Source: Haliscomenobacter sp041740695 (GTDB taxonomy: Bacteria > Bacteroidota > Bacteroidia > Chitinophagales > Saprospiraceae). From it: DNA of 64,000 bases. The notes below the pieces were generated by a model. The model saw nothing but the letters and a program-made list of their open reading frames with translations. It did not search any database and was not told where the DNA came from. The position numbers were made by a program, and so were the translations under genes. Positions 1 to 8,426 of this stretch are shown here, one piece after another (position 1 is the stretch's first letter; each line of letters opens with the position of its first letter). Location of the stretch: NCBI RefSeq assembly GCF_041740695.1, contig NZ_JBGSLK010000001.1, positions 55,818-119,817 on the forward strand, given 5' to 3'.

Positions 1-433
1 CCGGATTCGTACCAATTTGCCCAATCGCATCAATGACCGTACCATTTATACCTCCTTTGCGTAGTACAATGGCATCGTTTCCATCAAAAGCCACCAGATT
101 GCTTGATCCTACATCCATCACCGCAATGATGGCGCGGTCGGCGTCGGTACGCCCCAATACAAAAACTTTACCCGCCGCCAGTGTACCAAATAAAGTCAAT
201 GAGGCGGTGGGGGTATTTGCCCCATTCGAGTACAATTGAAGCACGTAAGTACTCAAATTAATGGTCGCGCTGGTGCCATTGTAAATTTCGAGGGCTTTGT
301 TGTTGCCAGAACCTTCTACATATTCGGAAAGGATCAAATCGCTGGGTTGGGCGTATAAAGTGATGAAAGTGACGAGATTTACCAATCCTAACAAGACAAA
401 TTTACCTGCGGAGCAGGTGTAGAAACGATCCAT
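1..433 (-). CDS. Secreted lamin-tail-domain protein, N-terminal part (runs off the window)
   Basis: The reverse strand is open from an ATG at 433 to the window edge, giving 144 residues with no stop. An N-terminal hydrophobic segment (about residues 11-27, ending near 'LYAQP') looks like a signal peptide. It is followed by 'LILSEYVEGSGNNKALEIYN' and a beta-rich stretch with 'VFVLGR' and 'AIVLRKGG'. This pattern is characteristic of the lamin-tail domain (LTD), which in Bacteroidota and Proteobacteria often precedes extracellular nucleases of the ExeM/NucH type or T9SS-sorted multidomain proteins. The C-terminal part, and therefore the activity, lies outside the window. The gene is divergent from rpmI. 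Confidence 0.75.
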   Translation of the reverse strand, partial: MDRFYTCSAGKFVLLGLVNLVTFITLYAQPSDLILSEYVEGSGNNKALEIYNGTSATINLSTYVLQLYSNGANTPTASLTLFGTLAAGKVFVLGRTDADRAIIAVMDVGSSNLVAFDGNDAIVLRKGGINGTVIDAIGQIGTNP

Positions 434-503
434 GGGAAAAATATTTGCGCAAAGGTATTCAGATTTTTTTCCTAAAAAACTAGATTAAGCTGAATGTTCT
501 TCC

Positions 504-511
504 TACATTTG
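504..511 (+). promoter_or_regulatory. Bacteroidota -7 box upstream of rpmI
   Basis: TACATTTG matches the TAnnTTTG consensus of the Bacteroidota primary sigma factor. It lies 27 bases before the rpmI start codon. No convincing -33 TTTG is visible. Confidence 0.5.
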
Positions 512-538
512 CACCTCGTTCATAAAAACTGTTGAACC

Positions 539-736
539 ATGCCAAAGATGAAAACACATTCCAGCGCCAAGAAGCGTTTCAAGGTGACTGGATCCGGCAA
601 GGTAAAGCGTTTCCAAGCCAACACTTCGCACTTAATGCGCAACAAAAGCAAACGTGCGAAATTGGCTCACCGCGACTCTACTCTTGTTTGTGAAGCAGAT
701 GAAAAGCGTGTATTGCGCATGCTCTGCAAAGCTTAA
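539..736 (+). CDS. rpmI: 50S ribosomal protein L35
   Basis: This 65-residue basic protein begins 'MPKMKTHSSAKKRFKVTGSG' and contains 'GKVKRFQANTSHLMRNKSKRAKL', the family signature, at the normal length. It is a structural protein of the large ribosomal subunit. It precedes rplT by 95 bp, the usual order. A TAnnTTTG box lies just upstream and the preceding gene is divergent. The pair therefore has its own promoter and is not preceded by infC, as it is in the textbook infC-rpmI-rplT operon. Confidence 0.97.
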   Translation: MPKMKTHSSAKKRFKVTGSGKVKRFQANTSHLMRNKSKRAKLAHRDSTLVCEADEKRVLRMLCKA

Positions 737-831
737 TGACGAATGGACTGCTCCGTTCTCTTTTTTAACGAGAATACAGGAGAAAGTATCACCCAGATGG
801 TGATCCCTGTATTGTACTAAAAAAACAAATA

Positions 832-1176
832 ATGCCACGTTCAGTGAACGCGGTGGCTTCAAGAGCCCGCCGCAAGAAAGTTTTAAAAGCCGCTCGCGGT
901 TTCTTTGGTGCTCGCTCCAAAGTTTTGACTGTAGCCAAAAACGCCTTGGATAAGGCAATGGGTTACGCTTACGTCCACCGCAAAGCCAAAAAACGCGCTT
1001 TCCGCCGCTTATGGATTGCACGTATCAACGCAGGTGCTCGTCAATATGGCATTTCTTATTCACGCCTGATGCACCATCTCGCCGAGAGTGATGTACAGTT
1101 GAATCGGAAAGTATTGGCAGATTTGGCACTTAACCATGCCGACGCGTTCAAAGCAATCGTAGAGTCCGTACGTTAA
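832..1176 (+). CDS. rplT: 50S ribosomal protein L20
   Basis: This 114-residue basic protein has the family hallmarks 'MPRSVNAVASRARRKKVLK', 'ARGFFGARSKVLTVAKNA' and 'LWIARINAGARQYGISYSRL', at full length. L20 binds 23S rRNA early in 50S assembly and in several bacteria autoregulates its own operon. The gene lies downstream of rpmI and is followed by a GC-rich hairpin with a T-run, so the two genes form one unit. Confidence 0.97.
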   Translation: MPRSVNAVASRARRKKVLKAARGFFGARSKVLTVAKNALDKAMGYAYVHRKAKKRAFRRLWIARINAGARQYGISYSRLMHHLAESDVQLNRKVLADLALNHADAFKAIVESVR

Positions 1177-1195
1177 TATATACGACGACATCGAC

Positions 1196-1245
1196 CCAAA
1201 CGGGGCGGCCATATCACAAGATATTGCTGCCCCGTTTTGTTTTTA
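1196..1245 (+). terminator. Rho-independent terminator after rplT
   Basis: AAACGGGGC and GCCCCGTTT form a stem around an A/T-rich centre with a further short stem (ATATC/GATAT). The 3' side continues into TTTTGTTTTT. It starts about 20 bp after the rplT stop codon. Confidence 0.75.
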
Positions 1246-1335
1246 TTAAAATTATTCCCACTTTTATACTTATTCCCGCTGAAGTTTACGTTTTTCAAAA
1301 TAATGTCTTAAACAAGCTCTTAAACCCTCATTCAC

Positions 1336-3051
1336 ATGGCCAACATCGAAGCGATCCGCGACTTATTGCGTACCAATTCCGTCAGCAAATTTTTGAGCGT
1401 CAATGCCCGTAACCAATACGTTTTGGCTTTCCGCGATATGCTGAACGAGTTGGGTTTTTCTAACGAATTAAAAATGAGTTCGATTGGTAGCAGCGATTAT
1501 TTTGGGGATGAGGTCGTGAATGCCGTGGTGAGTTTTGCCCGGCGGAACAAACTCGATTCAACGGGTTTGGTGGTGACACCCTTTTTGAGCGCTACCATGG
1601 TGGAACGCCACGAGACCTTGGCCGGGGTAAAAACATTGGAAGGTGCCATCGCCAATGGCCAATATGCTCAATTCAACCTGCAAAACATGGCTGACCGCAA
1701 CAACATCATCTTGCGGAGCCTACTTGAAACGCTGGGCATTACAGGCACTACGACCCAGGATGCACTGCGCAATTTTGCCCTGCGCAAAGGACTGTCTTCG
1801 GATGGTTACCAACTGACGGAAAGTCTGGCCAAAGCCCTGCTTACTGATTTGTACCAATTGTATGGCGATAGCTTATCCAGACTATCCATCAACCCGGGGA
1901 CAACGAATCCCCCCTGGACAGGCACAGGCAATACCGGAAATACCAACACAGGGAATACAAACACGGGGAATACTGGAAACACCAATACCGGAAACACCGG
2001 CGGAACTGGTTTCCCTCCACTTACCAATCCCGCCATTGGCAATAATTTACAAATTGACGACCGTGGTGGAACGATTGTCATTTCAGATGGCTCCCGCCAA
2101 ATTCAATTCCGCAAACACCAGCCACTGGGGGTTTCCACCCCTGGTTTCAACAGCCTGGTGACTTTTGTGGAGCAAAATAAAGAGCGCCTGGTTGAGCTGG
2201 ATTTGACCTACTCTGCATTGCAAGTGATGGAATCCATTGCCAAAAATGAAGGCCGTATGGACGCCATCAACTCCTACGATCGAGGTATTCTGAGCATTGG
2301 CACTTATCAATGGACTTTGGGCCGGGATGACAAAGCTGGCGAGTTGCCCGCCTTGTTGAAAAAATTCCGCGACCAGTTTCCCGATTCATTCCGTCGCCAT
2401 TTTGCTCCAATTGGAATAGATGTAAGTCAGGATACCAATACCACTTATGGTTTTTTGACCTTGAACAATTACCCGGTCAATTCAATCCAAGCCAAGGAGC
2501 AGTTTCGGGATCCCGCCTGGGGTTTTCGTTTTTGGAGAGCGCTCCAGGAGCCAGATTTTCAGGCGGTACAAGTTGAACATGCGCTGGATCGCCTCAAAAA
2601 CTTCTATTGGAAGCCCAGTTATGCGGTATTTGGCAGCTTGCTCAGCACGGTGATTACTTCAGCGTATGGGGTTGCACTGTTGCTGGACAACCACGTCAAT
2701 CGCCCGGCCTGGATTAAACCTTGTGTAGAACTGGCCATGCAACAAACTGGATTGAGTAATCCCAGCACCTTTAGCGATCAGAATGAACGCGCCCTGATTC
2801 AGGCTTATCTGAATGTACGGCATACTTATACGGATGGTAGCATTACGCCGATGAGTAAGTCACTCATCCGGGCTCAGGCCATTTATGCGGATGTTACGGC
2901 GGGTAAATTGTCGGAGGCCAGGGGGACTTTCCAGTTGTCCAACAAGGCAGTGATGGCTTACGATACCAGCCGAGGTACAGATAAAAGTGCGTTTCCACCA
3001 GTGTTTTATGAGCCTGGGAACTTTCCAGATATGGAGAATGAAAGGGAGTAA
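1336..3051 (+). CDS. Putative peptidoglycan-hydrolase-like protein with two N-terminal helical repeats
   Basis: The product has 571 residues and no signal peptide. Residues 1-190 hold two similar helical modules ('VVNAVVSFARRNKLDSTG' and 'DALRNFALRKGLSSDGY'), which resemble peptidoglycan-binding-like helical bundles. Residues about 195-226 are a low-complexity GNTNTG linker. The C-terminal half contains 'MESIAKNEGRMDAINSYD' and 'LSIGTYQWTLG' (around residues 298-330). Its Glu-containing helix followed by a beta-turn Gln-Trp is reminiscent of the lysozyme/chitosanase-like fold used by phage-tail and eCIS-associated murein hydrolases. That resemblance is my inference from pattern only. The gene stands alone between two terminator-like structures. 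With no export signal, release by a non-Sec route or by lysis would be needed for an extracellular role. Confidence 0.45.
   Translation: MANIEAIRDLLRTNSVSKFLSVNARNQYVLAFRDMLNELGFSNELKMSSIGSSDYFGDEVVNAVVSFARRNKLDSTGLVVTPFLSATMVERHETLAGVKTLEGAIANGQYAQFNLQNMADRNNIILRSLLETLGITGTTTQDALRNFALRKGLSSDGYQLTESLAKALLTDLYQLYGDSLSRLSINPGTTNPPWTGTGNTGNTNTGNTNTGNTGNTNTGNTGGTGFPPLTNPAIGNNLQIDDRGGTIVISDGSRQIQFRKHQPLGVSTPGFNSLVTFVEQNKERLVELDLTYSALQVMESIAKNEGRMDAINSYDRGILSIGTYQWTLGRDDKAGELPALLKKFRDQFPDSFRRHFAPIGIDVSQDTNTTYGFLTLNNYPVNSIQAKEQFRDPAWGFRFWRALQEPDFQAVQVEHALDRLKNFYWKPSYAVFGSLLSTVITSAYGVALLLDNHVNRPAWIKPCVELAMQQTGLSNPSTFSDQNERALIQAYLNVRHTYTDGSITPMSKSLIRAQAIYADVTAGKLSEARGTFQLSNKAVMAYDTSRGTDKSAFPPVFYEPGNFPDMENERE
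1921..2004 (+). repeat. GNTNTG-coding low-complexity linker
   Basis: Short tandem DNA units encoding Gly-Asn-Thr triplets separate the N-terminal modules from the C-terminal domain of the 1336-3051 protein. It is a flexible linker and a likely site of slippage length variation. Confidence 0.8.
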
Positions 3052-3062
3052 AGGGTTTTTCA

Positions 3063-3165
3063 TTTTTCACCACCTAAGAAACCTAAGACACTAAAGGGGC
3101 ACCTCAGTAATTAACTACTTCTAAGGTGCCCCTTTAGTGTCTTAGGTTTCTTAGGTGGTGAAAAA
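3063..3165. repeat. Perfect 42-bp inverted repeat between convergent genes
   Basis: The arms at 3063-3104 and 3124-3165 are exact reverse complements around a 19-nt A/T-rich loop. Each arm contains CCTAAG units separated by short spacers (CACCTAAGAAACCTAAGACA) and ends in a run of T/A. The element sits between the convergent 1336-3051 and subtilase genes, where it could terminate both transcripts. It is far longer than an ordinary terminator and looks like a member of a dispersed repeat family. Confidence 0.9.
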
Positions 3166-3184
3166 AATCCCTGCGAAGCAGGAC

Positions 3185-4735
3185 TTACAGCCCTGTCACC
3201 GCCTTACCCACATCAATAATCCCGTACCCAAACTCGGCATTCCGGCTGCTCGGCCAGGAGGAATTCGCTTTCATCCGCGCATATACCTGCGCACGCGTTT
3301 GGGCTGGGTTGGTTGCCCAAATTAGCGCCGCGATGCCTGCGGTAGTCGCCGTAGCCGCCGAGGAACCACCCACATTGGCGGGTACATTGCCCGAAGGCGC
3401 CAGGGTGAGCGCAGTACGGTTATCATCTATTCTACGCTGCATTACCGCTACAAATTCTACATCGCTGCCGCTGTGGCAAGTGTTGCAGCGGATTAGTGGA
3501 AGCCCACCATCCTTTACGCCCGTAACGGCAATACATTCGGCCATCCAAGCTGGGAAAATTACGCCATACCAACTGGTATAGCTGGTGGAAGTGCCTGCCG
3601 CAGCGAGTATCATTTTGCCTTTTCCATAGGCATAACGTACGCCATCTTCAACCTGCCCGCTGGAAAAAACATCTCCAATCGACATGCTGATGATTTTTAC
3701 ACTAGTATTGTTGCCTGCAATCACGAGGCCATCGGCTACTCCCTTTTTTTCGCTAGAGCCGTTGATAATCACGTCGCTGGTGACCCGGATGCCGAGCAGG
3801 TTACAGTTGTAAGCCACTCCCGCTGGAGTGCCATCGTAACCGCGTGGCGCGGCAATCAAGCCAGACATTTGGGTGCCGTGCCCGCACTGGTCGTTGGGGC
3901 CATCCGGGGTGCCACAAAACCAGCAACTCACGTAGGTGCCGATGCGGGTAAGGGTACGCCCCGTGGACAATCCGGAATTGAACTGGCTACCCATTTTGGG
4001 TTGACTGGTAGGATTGGGAGTGCCGGTGTCCAAAAGTGCAACTGTAATGCCTCTACCGGAATTGTTGCCCCAAGCAGTGCTTACGCGCGGCACGCCGTGG
4101 TGCCAGGATTGTTTTGCACCTGGAGTAATGTTGCTGAAATCTGCGGCGGGAATACTGGGGTTACCCGTCACACTACAACCCGAATCGCTGCGCAAACGCT
4201 CTTCAACGTAACTGTAGCCCATGGGTTCGATGTAGCGCACCTGGGGCAAATTCCGTAATTTTTCGATGATGCCCAAGCTGGTAATTTTGATGTCGATCAC
4301 GGGTAAAACCGCTTCGTCCCCAAAAGGCATCAGGTCTCGGGCCGTGATGGTTTTGGCCGGGTTTTGCCGATTGGTTTCTTCAACGATGTAATTGATCAGT
4401 TCTTCCCGGACTTGTTTCCATTCCTTGCGTTGGATGTCGATTTGGTGCAGGCGTTCATTGACGTTTTTTTCATTGGTAGGTTGGTAGCCGATACACATGA
4501 TGGAATCGCTCAGCAAATTGGCGCTCCAAACGGTGTGGACGTCCACCATGCTCCATTCAAACTTTTGGTGCTCATTGAGCAGGCGCATGGCTTGTTGATT
4601 GATCTCGGCGCGGGTTTTGGCTTTTGTACCCGTGTAGTCCTGGCTAGGGCTGGTGTCCAAATTCAGGTTGTTTTCTTTGCCGCAAGAAAAAGCTAAAGCC
4701 AGTAAAACCGTAAATAAGGTAAATCTACGCATCAT
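3185..4735 (-). CDS. S8 (subtilisin-family) serine peptidase, surface lipoprotein
   Basis: The protein has 516 residues and a lipoprotein signal peptide ending in 'LLALAFSCGKE' (lipobox Cys about residue 18). A propeptide-like region of about 170 residues follows. The subtilase triad is visible as Asp ~236 ('VALLDTGTPNP'), His ~286 ('CGHGTQMSG') and Ser ~459 ('GGSSAATATTAG', in place of the usual GTSMA). The catalytic domain reaches the C-terminus. There is no T9SS sorting domain, so it is probably retained as an anchored lipoprotein, degrading extracellular or envelope protein. It is transcribed alone, convergent with the upstream gene and divergent from the AraC-type regulator. Confidence 0.88.
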   Translation of the reverse strand: MMRRFTLFTVLLALAFSCGKENNLNLDTSPSQDYTGTKAKTRAEINQQAMRLLNEHQKFEWSMVDVHTVWSANLLSDSIMCIGYQPTNEKNVNERLHQIDIQRKEWKQVREELINYIVEETNRQNPAKTITARDLMPFGDEAVLPVIDIKITSLGIIEKLRNLPQVRYIEPMGYSYVEERLRSDSGCSVTGNPSIPAADFSNITPGAKQSWHHGVPRVSTAWGNNSGRGITVALLDTGTPNPTSQPKMGSQFNSGLSTGRTLTRIGTYVSCWFCGTPDGPNDQCGHGTQMSGLIAAPRGYDGTPAGVAYNCNLLGIRVTSDVIINGSSEKKGVADGLVIAGNNTSVKIISMSIGDVFSSGQVEDGVRYAYGKGKMILAAAGTSTSYTSWYGVIFPAWMAECIAVTGVKDGGLPLIRCNTCHSGSDVEFVAVMQRRIDDNRTALTLAPSGNVPANVGGSSAATATTAGIAALIWATNPAQTRAQVYARMKANSSWPSSRNAEFGYGIIDVGKAVTGL

Positions 4736-4863
4736 TTGTGCAGAGGTGTTTTAGAGTGAGCCGTGTCAGCAGCTACAAGGATGAGAGAATAATATTTTGG
4801 TCAGGGTATAAAAATAGCGAATATTCGCAAATCTACTGTGGAAAAGGAAAAATTTATATTGAC

Positions 4864-4871
4864 TACCTTTG
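4864..4871 (+). promoter_or_regulatory. Bacteroidota -7 box upstream of the AraC-type gene
   Basis: TACCTTTG matches TAnnTTTG, 24 bases before the start codon at 4896. Confidence 0.5.
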
Positions 4872-4895
4872 CCTTGTTCAATAACCTAAAACAAC

Positions 4896-5948
4896 ATGGA
4901 GTTAAGCAAAGGGATCTTCTTTTTTTTCAGTGCATTGGGCGCATTTAATGGCTTGTTGTTGAGCAGCTATTTTTTCTTTTTTGCCAAAAAAAGAGCCGTA
5001 GCTCATTATTTTCTGGGAGCATTGCTTTTGGCATTGAGTTTAAGGGTTGGCAAGTCCGTTTTGTTTTATTTCGACCATGATTTGCCCAAAATCTATTTGC
5101 AAATTGGACTATCGGCCTGTTTCTTCATTGGGCCTACGCTTTATTTTTTCCTAAAATCGGGGTTAAATTCGGTTAAATCTTTACCTCGTAATTGGGGCAT
5201 CCATCTGCTGGTTCTTTTTTTGCTCATCACCTTAGGAGGCATCATTTTGCCATATCAACAATACCCCTGGGTATGGAACCGGGTTTATGTGCCGATCATC
5301 TATACGGAGTGGGCAATTTATGTAGTTGCGGCTGGCATTTTAATGAAAGATGTGCTGAAGAAAGTACTTATCCCGCGTTCAGAGGCCAAGGCTTATGATC
5401 TTTGGATGGCTTCAATTTACCTCATCAATGTTTTGATTTTTGCGGCGTTTCTTTGGGCCTTTTGGGGTGGACTACCGTACATCAGTGCAGCAATTACGTT
5501 CTCTTTTGCGTTGTACGTCAGCATTTTTATACTATTGAACAGAACAAAGAATGATGATTTGTTCCCAAGTGCGTCCCGCCACAACACTAAAAAGCTGAGC
5601 GATGAGGAGGCCAAAGTTTGGTTAAACAACCTGGAGCAACTCATGGGCGACAAGCAAATTTTCAGAAACCCCAATCTTAAACTGCAAGACCTTGCTCAAG
5701 AATTACGCCTCACAACCCACCAATTGTCTCAGTTTTTGAATGACAATTTGGGTAAAAATTTCACCCAATTCATCAATGAATACCGCATCAATGAAGCCTG
5801 TAAATTATTGGAAACGGATACACTACTCTCCGTTGAAGGCATTGGTGATGAGGTGGGCTTTAATTCAAAATCTACTTTTTTCACAACTTTTAAAAAGATC
5901 AAAGGTGTAACCCCTGCTAAATTTAGACAGCATTTGGTCAAACCATAA
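4896..5948 (+). CDS. Membrane-bound AraC-family transcriptional regulator
   Basis: The protein has 350 residues. The first ~220 contain about seven hydrophobic segments separated by short basic loops, beginning 'GIFFFFSALGAFNGLLLSSY'. The C-terminal ~110 residues form an AraC/XylS DNA-binding domain with two helix-turn-helix motifs, including 'LRLTTHQLSQFLNDNLGKNF' and 'IGDEVGFNSKSTFFTTFKKI'. A polytopic membrane domain fused to HTH_18 is a common Bacteroidota architecture, thought to sense a membrane or extracellular cue. No ligand can be assigned. The following gene (6056) lies on the same strand and is a plausible target or co-transcribed partner. Confidence 0.85.
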   Translation: MELSKGIFFFFSALGAFNGLLLSSYFFFFAKKRAVAHYFLGALLLALSLRVGKSVLFYFDHDLPKIYLQIGLSACFFIGPTLYFFLKSGLNSVKSLPRNWGIHLLVLFLLITLGGIILPYQQYPWVWNRVYVPIIYTEWAIYVVAAGILMKDVLKKVLIPRSEAKAYDLWMASIYLINVLIFAAFLWAFWGGLPYISAAITFSFALYVSIFILLNRTKNDDLFPSASRHNTKKLSDEEAKVWLNNLEQLMGDKQIFRNPNLKLQDLAQELRLTTHQLSQFLNDNLGKNFTQFINEYRINEACKLLETDTLLSVEGIGDEVGFNSKSTFFTTFKKIKGVTPAKFRQHLVKP

Positions 5949-6055
5949 TTATCTACTCCACATTTATAAATCCGAACTCCTGTAACACCTTATCCGGACA
6001 ATTTTCAGCTACTCCTTTAGGACATTTGTGTATTGTGAATTTTTAAATTTTAAGA

Positions 6056-7546
6056 ATGAAGAATACACTCGTACTATTGGCGCTATGCCTAACTTGCTAC
6101 AGCTCTTTTGCCCAAACTGATCGGCAACAAATTGAAACCACCATTCAATTGTATTTCGATGGTTGGGCCACTGGCGATACAGCCAAGTTGAGCAAAGCCA
6201 TGCACTACTCTTGTCATTTGAAAAATTATCGGGATGGGCGATTTATCCTTTTTACAAAATCAGATTATGTCAGCCGTTTTAGACCCAAAGAAAGGGATAA
6301 AAACCTCAGCACAAATATCGTCTACGTGGACATTACGGATAACCTGATTGCCGGGGCAAAGGTGGAAATCCATACGGCTACGGATAAATTCACTGACTAT
6401 TTCAATTTGATGAAAACCACTGAAGGGTGGTTTATTGTGGATAAAATTTCAACTCGAACGCCGCATCGGATTAGAACCGCTATGCCAGAAAAAGAGCCCG
6501 TTTTAAAGGGGTTGAGCCGCCCCTGGAGCATGGCTTTTTTGTCAGAAGATGAGGTAATTATCTCCGAAAAAGAAGGTGATTTATTGAGGGTTAATTTAAG
6601 AACAAAGGTAAGAACCCCCATCAAAGGCTATCCAACTGACGTAGTAGGTAAGATGGGAGGGTTTGGCGATAATGCGGGCAAATTCGAGGTAGTGTTAGAC
6701 CCTCAGTTCTCACAAAATAAATACATCTACCTGTCTTATTCAGCTGAAAACGAAGCAGGTAAAACCACAAAAGTCATCCGAGCAATTTTAGAAAATGACG
6801 CATTGACGAATCTCAAAACACTATTGCTCGCTACACCATACGCCAATGAATGTTGTCACTATGGTGGCGGGATGATTTTTGGGCCTGATGGCAAATTGTA
6901 CATCAGCATTGGCGAGCGTTTGTTTACGGAAAAAGACGAACCAGCACTGCCCTTTGCTCAAAATGTGCAGGACAAAAGGGGGAAAATATACCGCATCAAT
7001 TCCGATGGAAGTATTCCGAGTGACAACCCAAATTTTGGCGCAGGTGCCACACCCGGACTGTATGCCATGGGCATTCGGGCAACACAAGGCCTGGCCCACG
7101 ACCCTATCTCACACAAAATTTGGTTTAGCGAACATGGCACCCAGCAAGGTGATGAAATCAATGTGTTGAAAGCAGGCGCGAACTATGGCTGGCCCATTAA
7201 AACCAGCGGAAAATACCGTTTTGAAGGCTATACTCCTCCCAAATTGAAAGACAGTACCTATACCGCCCCCGTTTGGTTTTGGCAACAAACGGTAGCACCC
7301 ACAGGTTTGACCTTTTATACGGGTGATGAGTTTCCCACCTGGAAAGGCAATCTATTTGTTACAGGTTTATCCAAAGGCAGTCTTTGGCGCGTAACGCTTG
7401 AAAATGAAACGGTTAAAAATGTGGAAGAACTGTTTTTGGATAGCCGGGTTCGTGCCCGAAAAGTGCTACAAAGTCCAATGGGGAAATTGTACATTTTGAC
7501 GGATGAAATGAATGGGCAGTTGATCAGGATTGTGAATAGGAATTAG
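6056..7546 (+). CDS. NTF2-like domain fused to PQQ-dependent soluble sugar dehydrogenase
   Basis: The protein has 496 residues and a signal peptide ('LVLLALCLTCYSSFAQ'). Residues ~20-145 form an NTF2-like/putative lumazine-binding domain ('IETTIQLYFDGWATGDTAKL'). From ~150 to the end there is a six-bladed-propeller sugar dehydrogenase of the YliI/sGDH type: 'LSRPWSMAFLSEDEVIISEK', 'GGGMIFGPDGKLYISIGER', 'ATQGLAHDP', 'IWFSEHGTQQGDEINVL' and 'GANYGWP'. Family members oxidise aldoses in the periplasm using PQQ and Ca2+. The canonical 'NPQG' motif before 'LAxDP' is 'ATQG' here. The two domains are normally separate proteins. No PQQ biosynthesis genes are in the window, so cofactor supply is unknown. 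Confidence 0.85.
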   Translation: MKNTLVLLALCLTCYSSFAQTDRQQIETTIQLYFDGWATGDTAKLSKAMHYSCHLKNYRDGRFILFTKSDYVSRFRPKERDKNLSTNIVYVDITDNLIAGAKVEIHTATDKFTDYFNLMKTTEGWFIVDKISTRTPHRIRTAMPEKEPVLKGLSRPWSMAFLSEDEVIISEKEGDLLRVNLRTKVRTPIKGYPTDVVGKMGGFGDNAGKFEVVLDPQFSQNKYIYLSYSAENEAGKTTKVIRAILENDALTNLKTLLLATPYANECCHYGGGMIFGPDGKLYISIGERLFTEKDEPALPFAQNVQDKRGKIYRINSDGSIPSDNPNFGAGATPGLYAMGIRATQGLAHDPISHKIWFSEHGTQQGDEINVLKAGANYGWPIKTSGKYRFEGYTPPKLKDSTYTAPVWFWQQTVAPTGLTFYTGDEFPTWKGNLFVTGLSKGSLWRVTLENETVKNVEELFLDSRVRARKVLQSPMGKLYILTDEMNGQLIRIVNRN

Positions 7547-7588
7547 AGTTTGGCCAAGGGTGTTTTCAATTATATGGTGAATACAGCT

Positions 7589-7596
7589 TACTTTTG
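7589..7596 (+). promoter_or_regulatory. Bacteroidota -7 box upstream of the MtfA-like gene
   Basis: TACTTTTG matches TAnnTTTG, 38 bases upstream of the start codon at 7635. Confidence 0.45.
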
Positions 7597-7634
7597 TATG
7601 TTCACCTTGTTGAAAACACCCATTTGCCTATACC

Positions 7635-8420
7635 ATGCCCAACTACAAATTCATCGCAGCTGCTTTTTTCTTGCTGCTTTTGATCACCTACTGGTGGTGG
7701 CTTTTTTTCAAAAAAAAACGCCCCAAACCTAACCCATTTCCAGCAGCGTGGAGGTACATTTTAAGCGAAAAAGTCGATTTTTACAGTCAACTTTCCACCG
7801 CAGAAAAGGTCCGTTTTGAGGAGAGCGCACTAGCGTTTTTGGACAAAATCAGCATCACTGGCATCGACACTGACGTGAATGATACCGACAAGCTGCTGGT
7901 AGCGACGAGCGCAGTGATCCCACTTTTCGGGTTTCCGGGATGGCATTACCGCAACCTGCACGAGGTGCTCTTGTACGATGCGCCATTCAACCATGACTAC
8001 GAGACTGAGCAGGGCAAAGCGCGCAATATCCTGGGCATGGTCGGCAGCGGTAGCATGAACCGGATGATGATTTTGTCCAAACCTGCTCTACACGAAGGTT
8101 TTGATCAGCAGCGTTCCTACCACAATGTGGGCATCCATGAGTTTGTTCACCTGCTCGATAAAGCCGATGGCGCTACGGATGGCCTCCCGGAAGTACTACT
8201 CCAACAACCCTTCTTGGTTCCCTGGGTGAAACTGATGCACCGGGAAATTGAAGCCATCAAAGCGGGAAAGTCTACTATCAATGTGTATGGCAGTACCAAC
8301 GAGGCCGAGTTTTTCAGCGTGGTGAGCGAATACTTTTTCCAACAGCCTGAACGGCTGAAAAAAAACCACCCGGAGTTGTTTGATCTGTTGGAGAGGATTT
8401 TCAGGCAGGATTTGGCTTAG
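7635..8420 (+). CDS. MtfA-type zinc-dependent peptidase, membrane anchored
   Basis: The protein has 261 residues. An N-terminal transmembrane helix ('FIAAAFFLLLLITYWWWLFF') is followed by a basic stretch and the MtfA/DUF980 domain. The zinc motif is HEFVH at residues 168-172 ('VGIHEFVHLLDKADG'), with a downstream Glu in 'NEAEFFSVVSEYFFQQP' as the expected third ligand. E. coli MtfA is a cytosolic aminopeptidase that binds the Mlc repressor. The membrane-anchored form here is common in Bacteroidota, and its substrate is not known. It ends 6 bp from the convergent LptE-like gene. Confidence 0.85.
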   Translation: MPNYKFIAAAFFLLLLITYWWWLFFKKKRPKPNPFPAAWRYILSEKVDFYSQLSTAEKVRFEESALAFLDKISITGIDTDVNDTDKLLVATSAVIPLFGFPGWHYRNLHEVLLYDAPFNHDYETEQGKARNILGMVGSGSMNRMMILSKPALHEGFDQQRSYHNVGIHEFVHLLDKADGATDGLPEVLLQQPFLVPWVKLMHREIEAIKAGKSTINVYGSTNEAEFFSVVSEYFFQQPERLKKNHPELFDLLERIFRQDLA

Positions 8421-8426
8421 GTAATC

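Noticed and set aside
1921..2004. GNTNTG tandem units considered as a CRISPR-like or regulatory repeat
   Set aside because: Units are short, coding, in frame and without spacers, so they form a protein linker.
3063..3165. Inverted repeat considered as insertion-sequence ends
   Set aside because: Only 19 nt lie between the arms, no target-site duplication was identified and no transposase is present.
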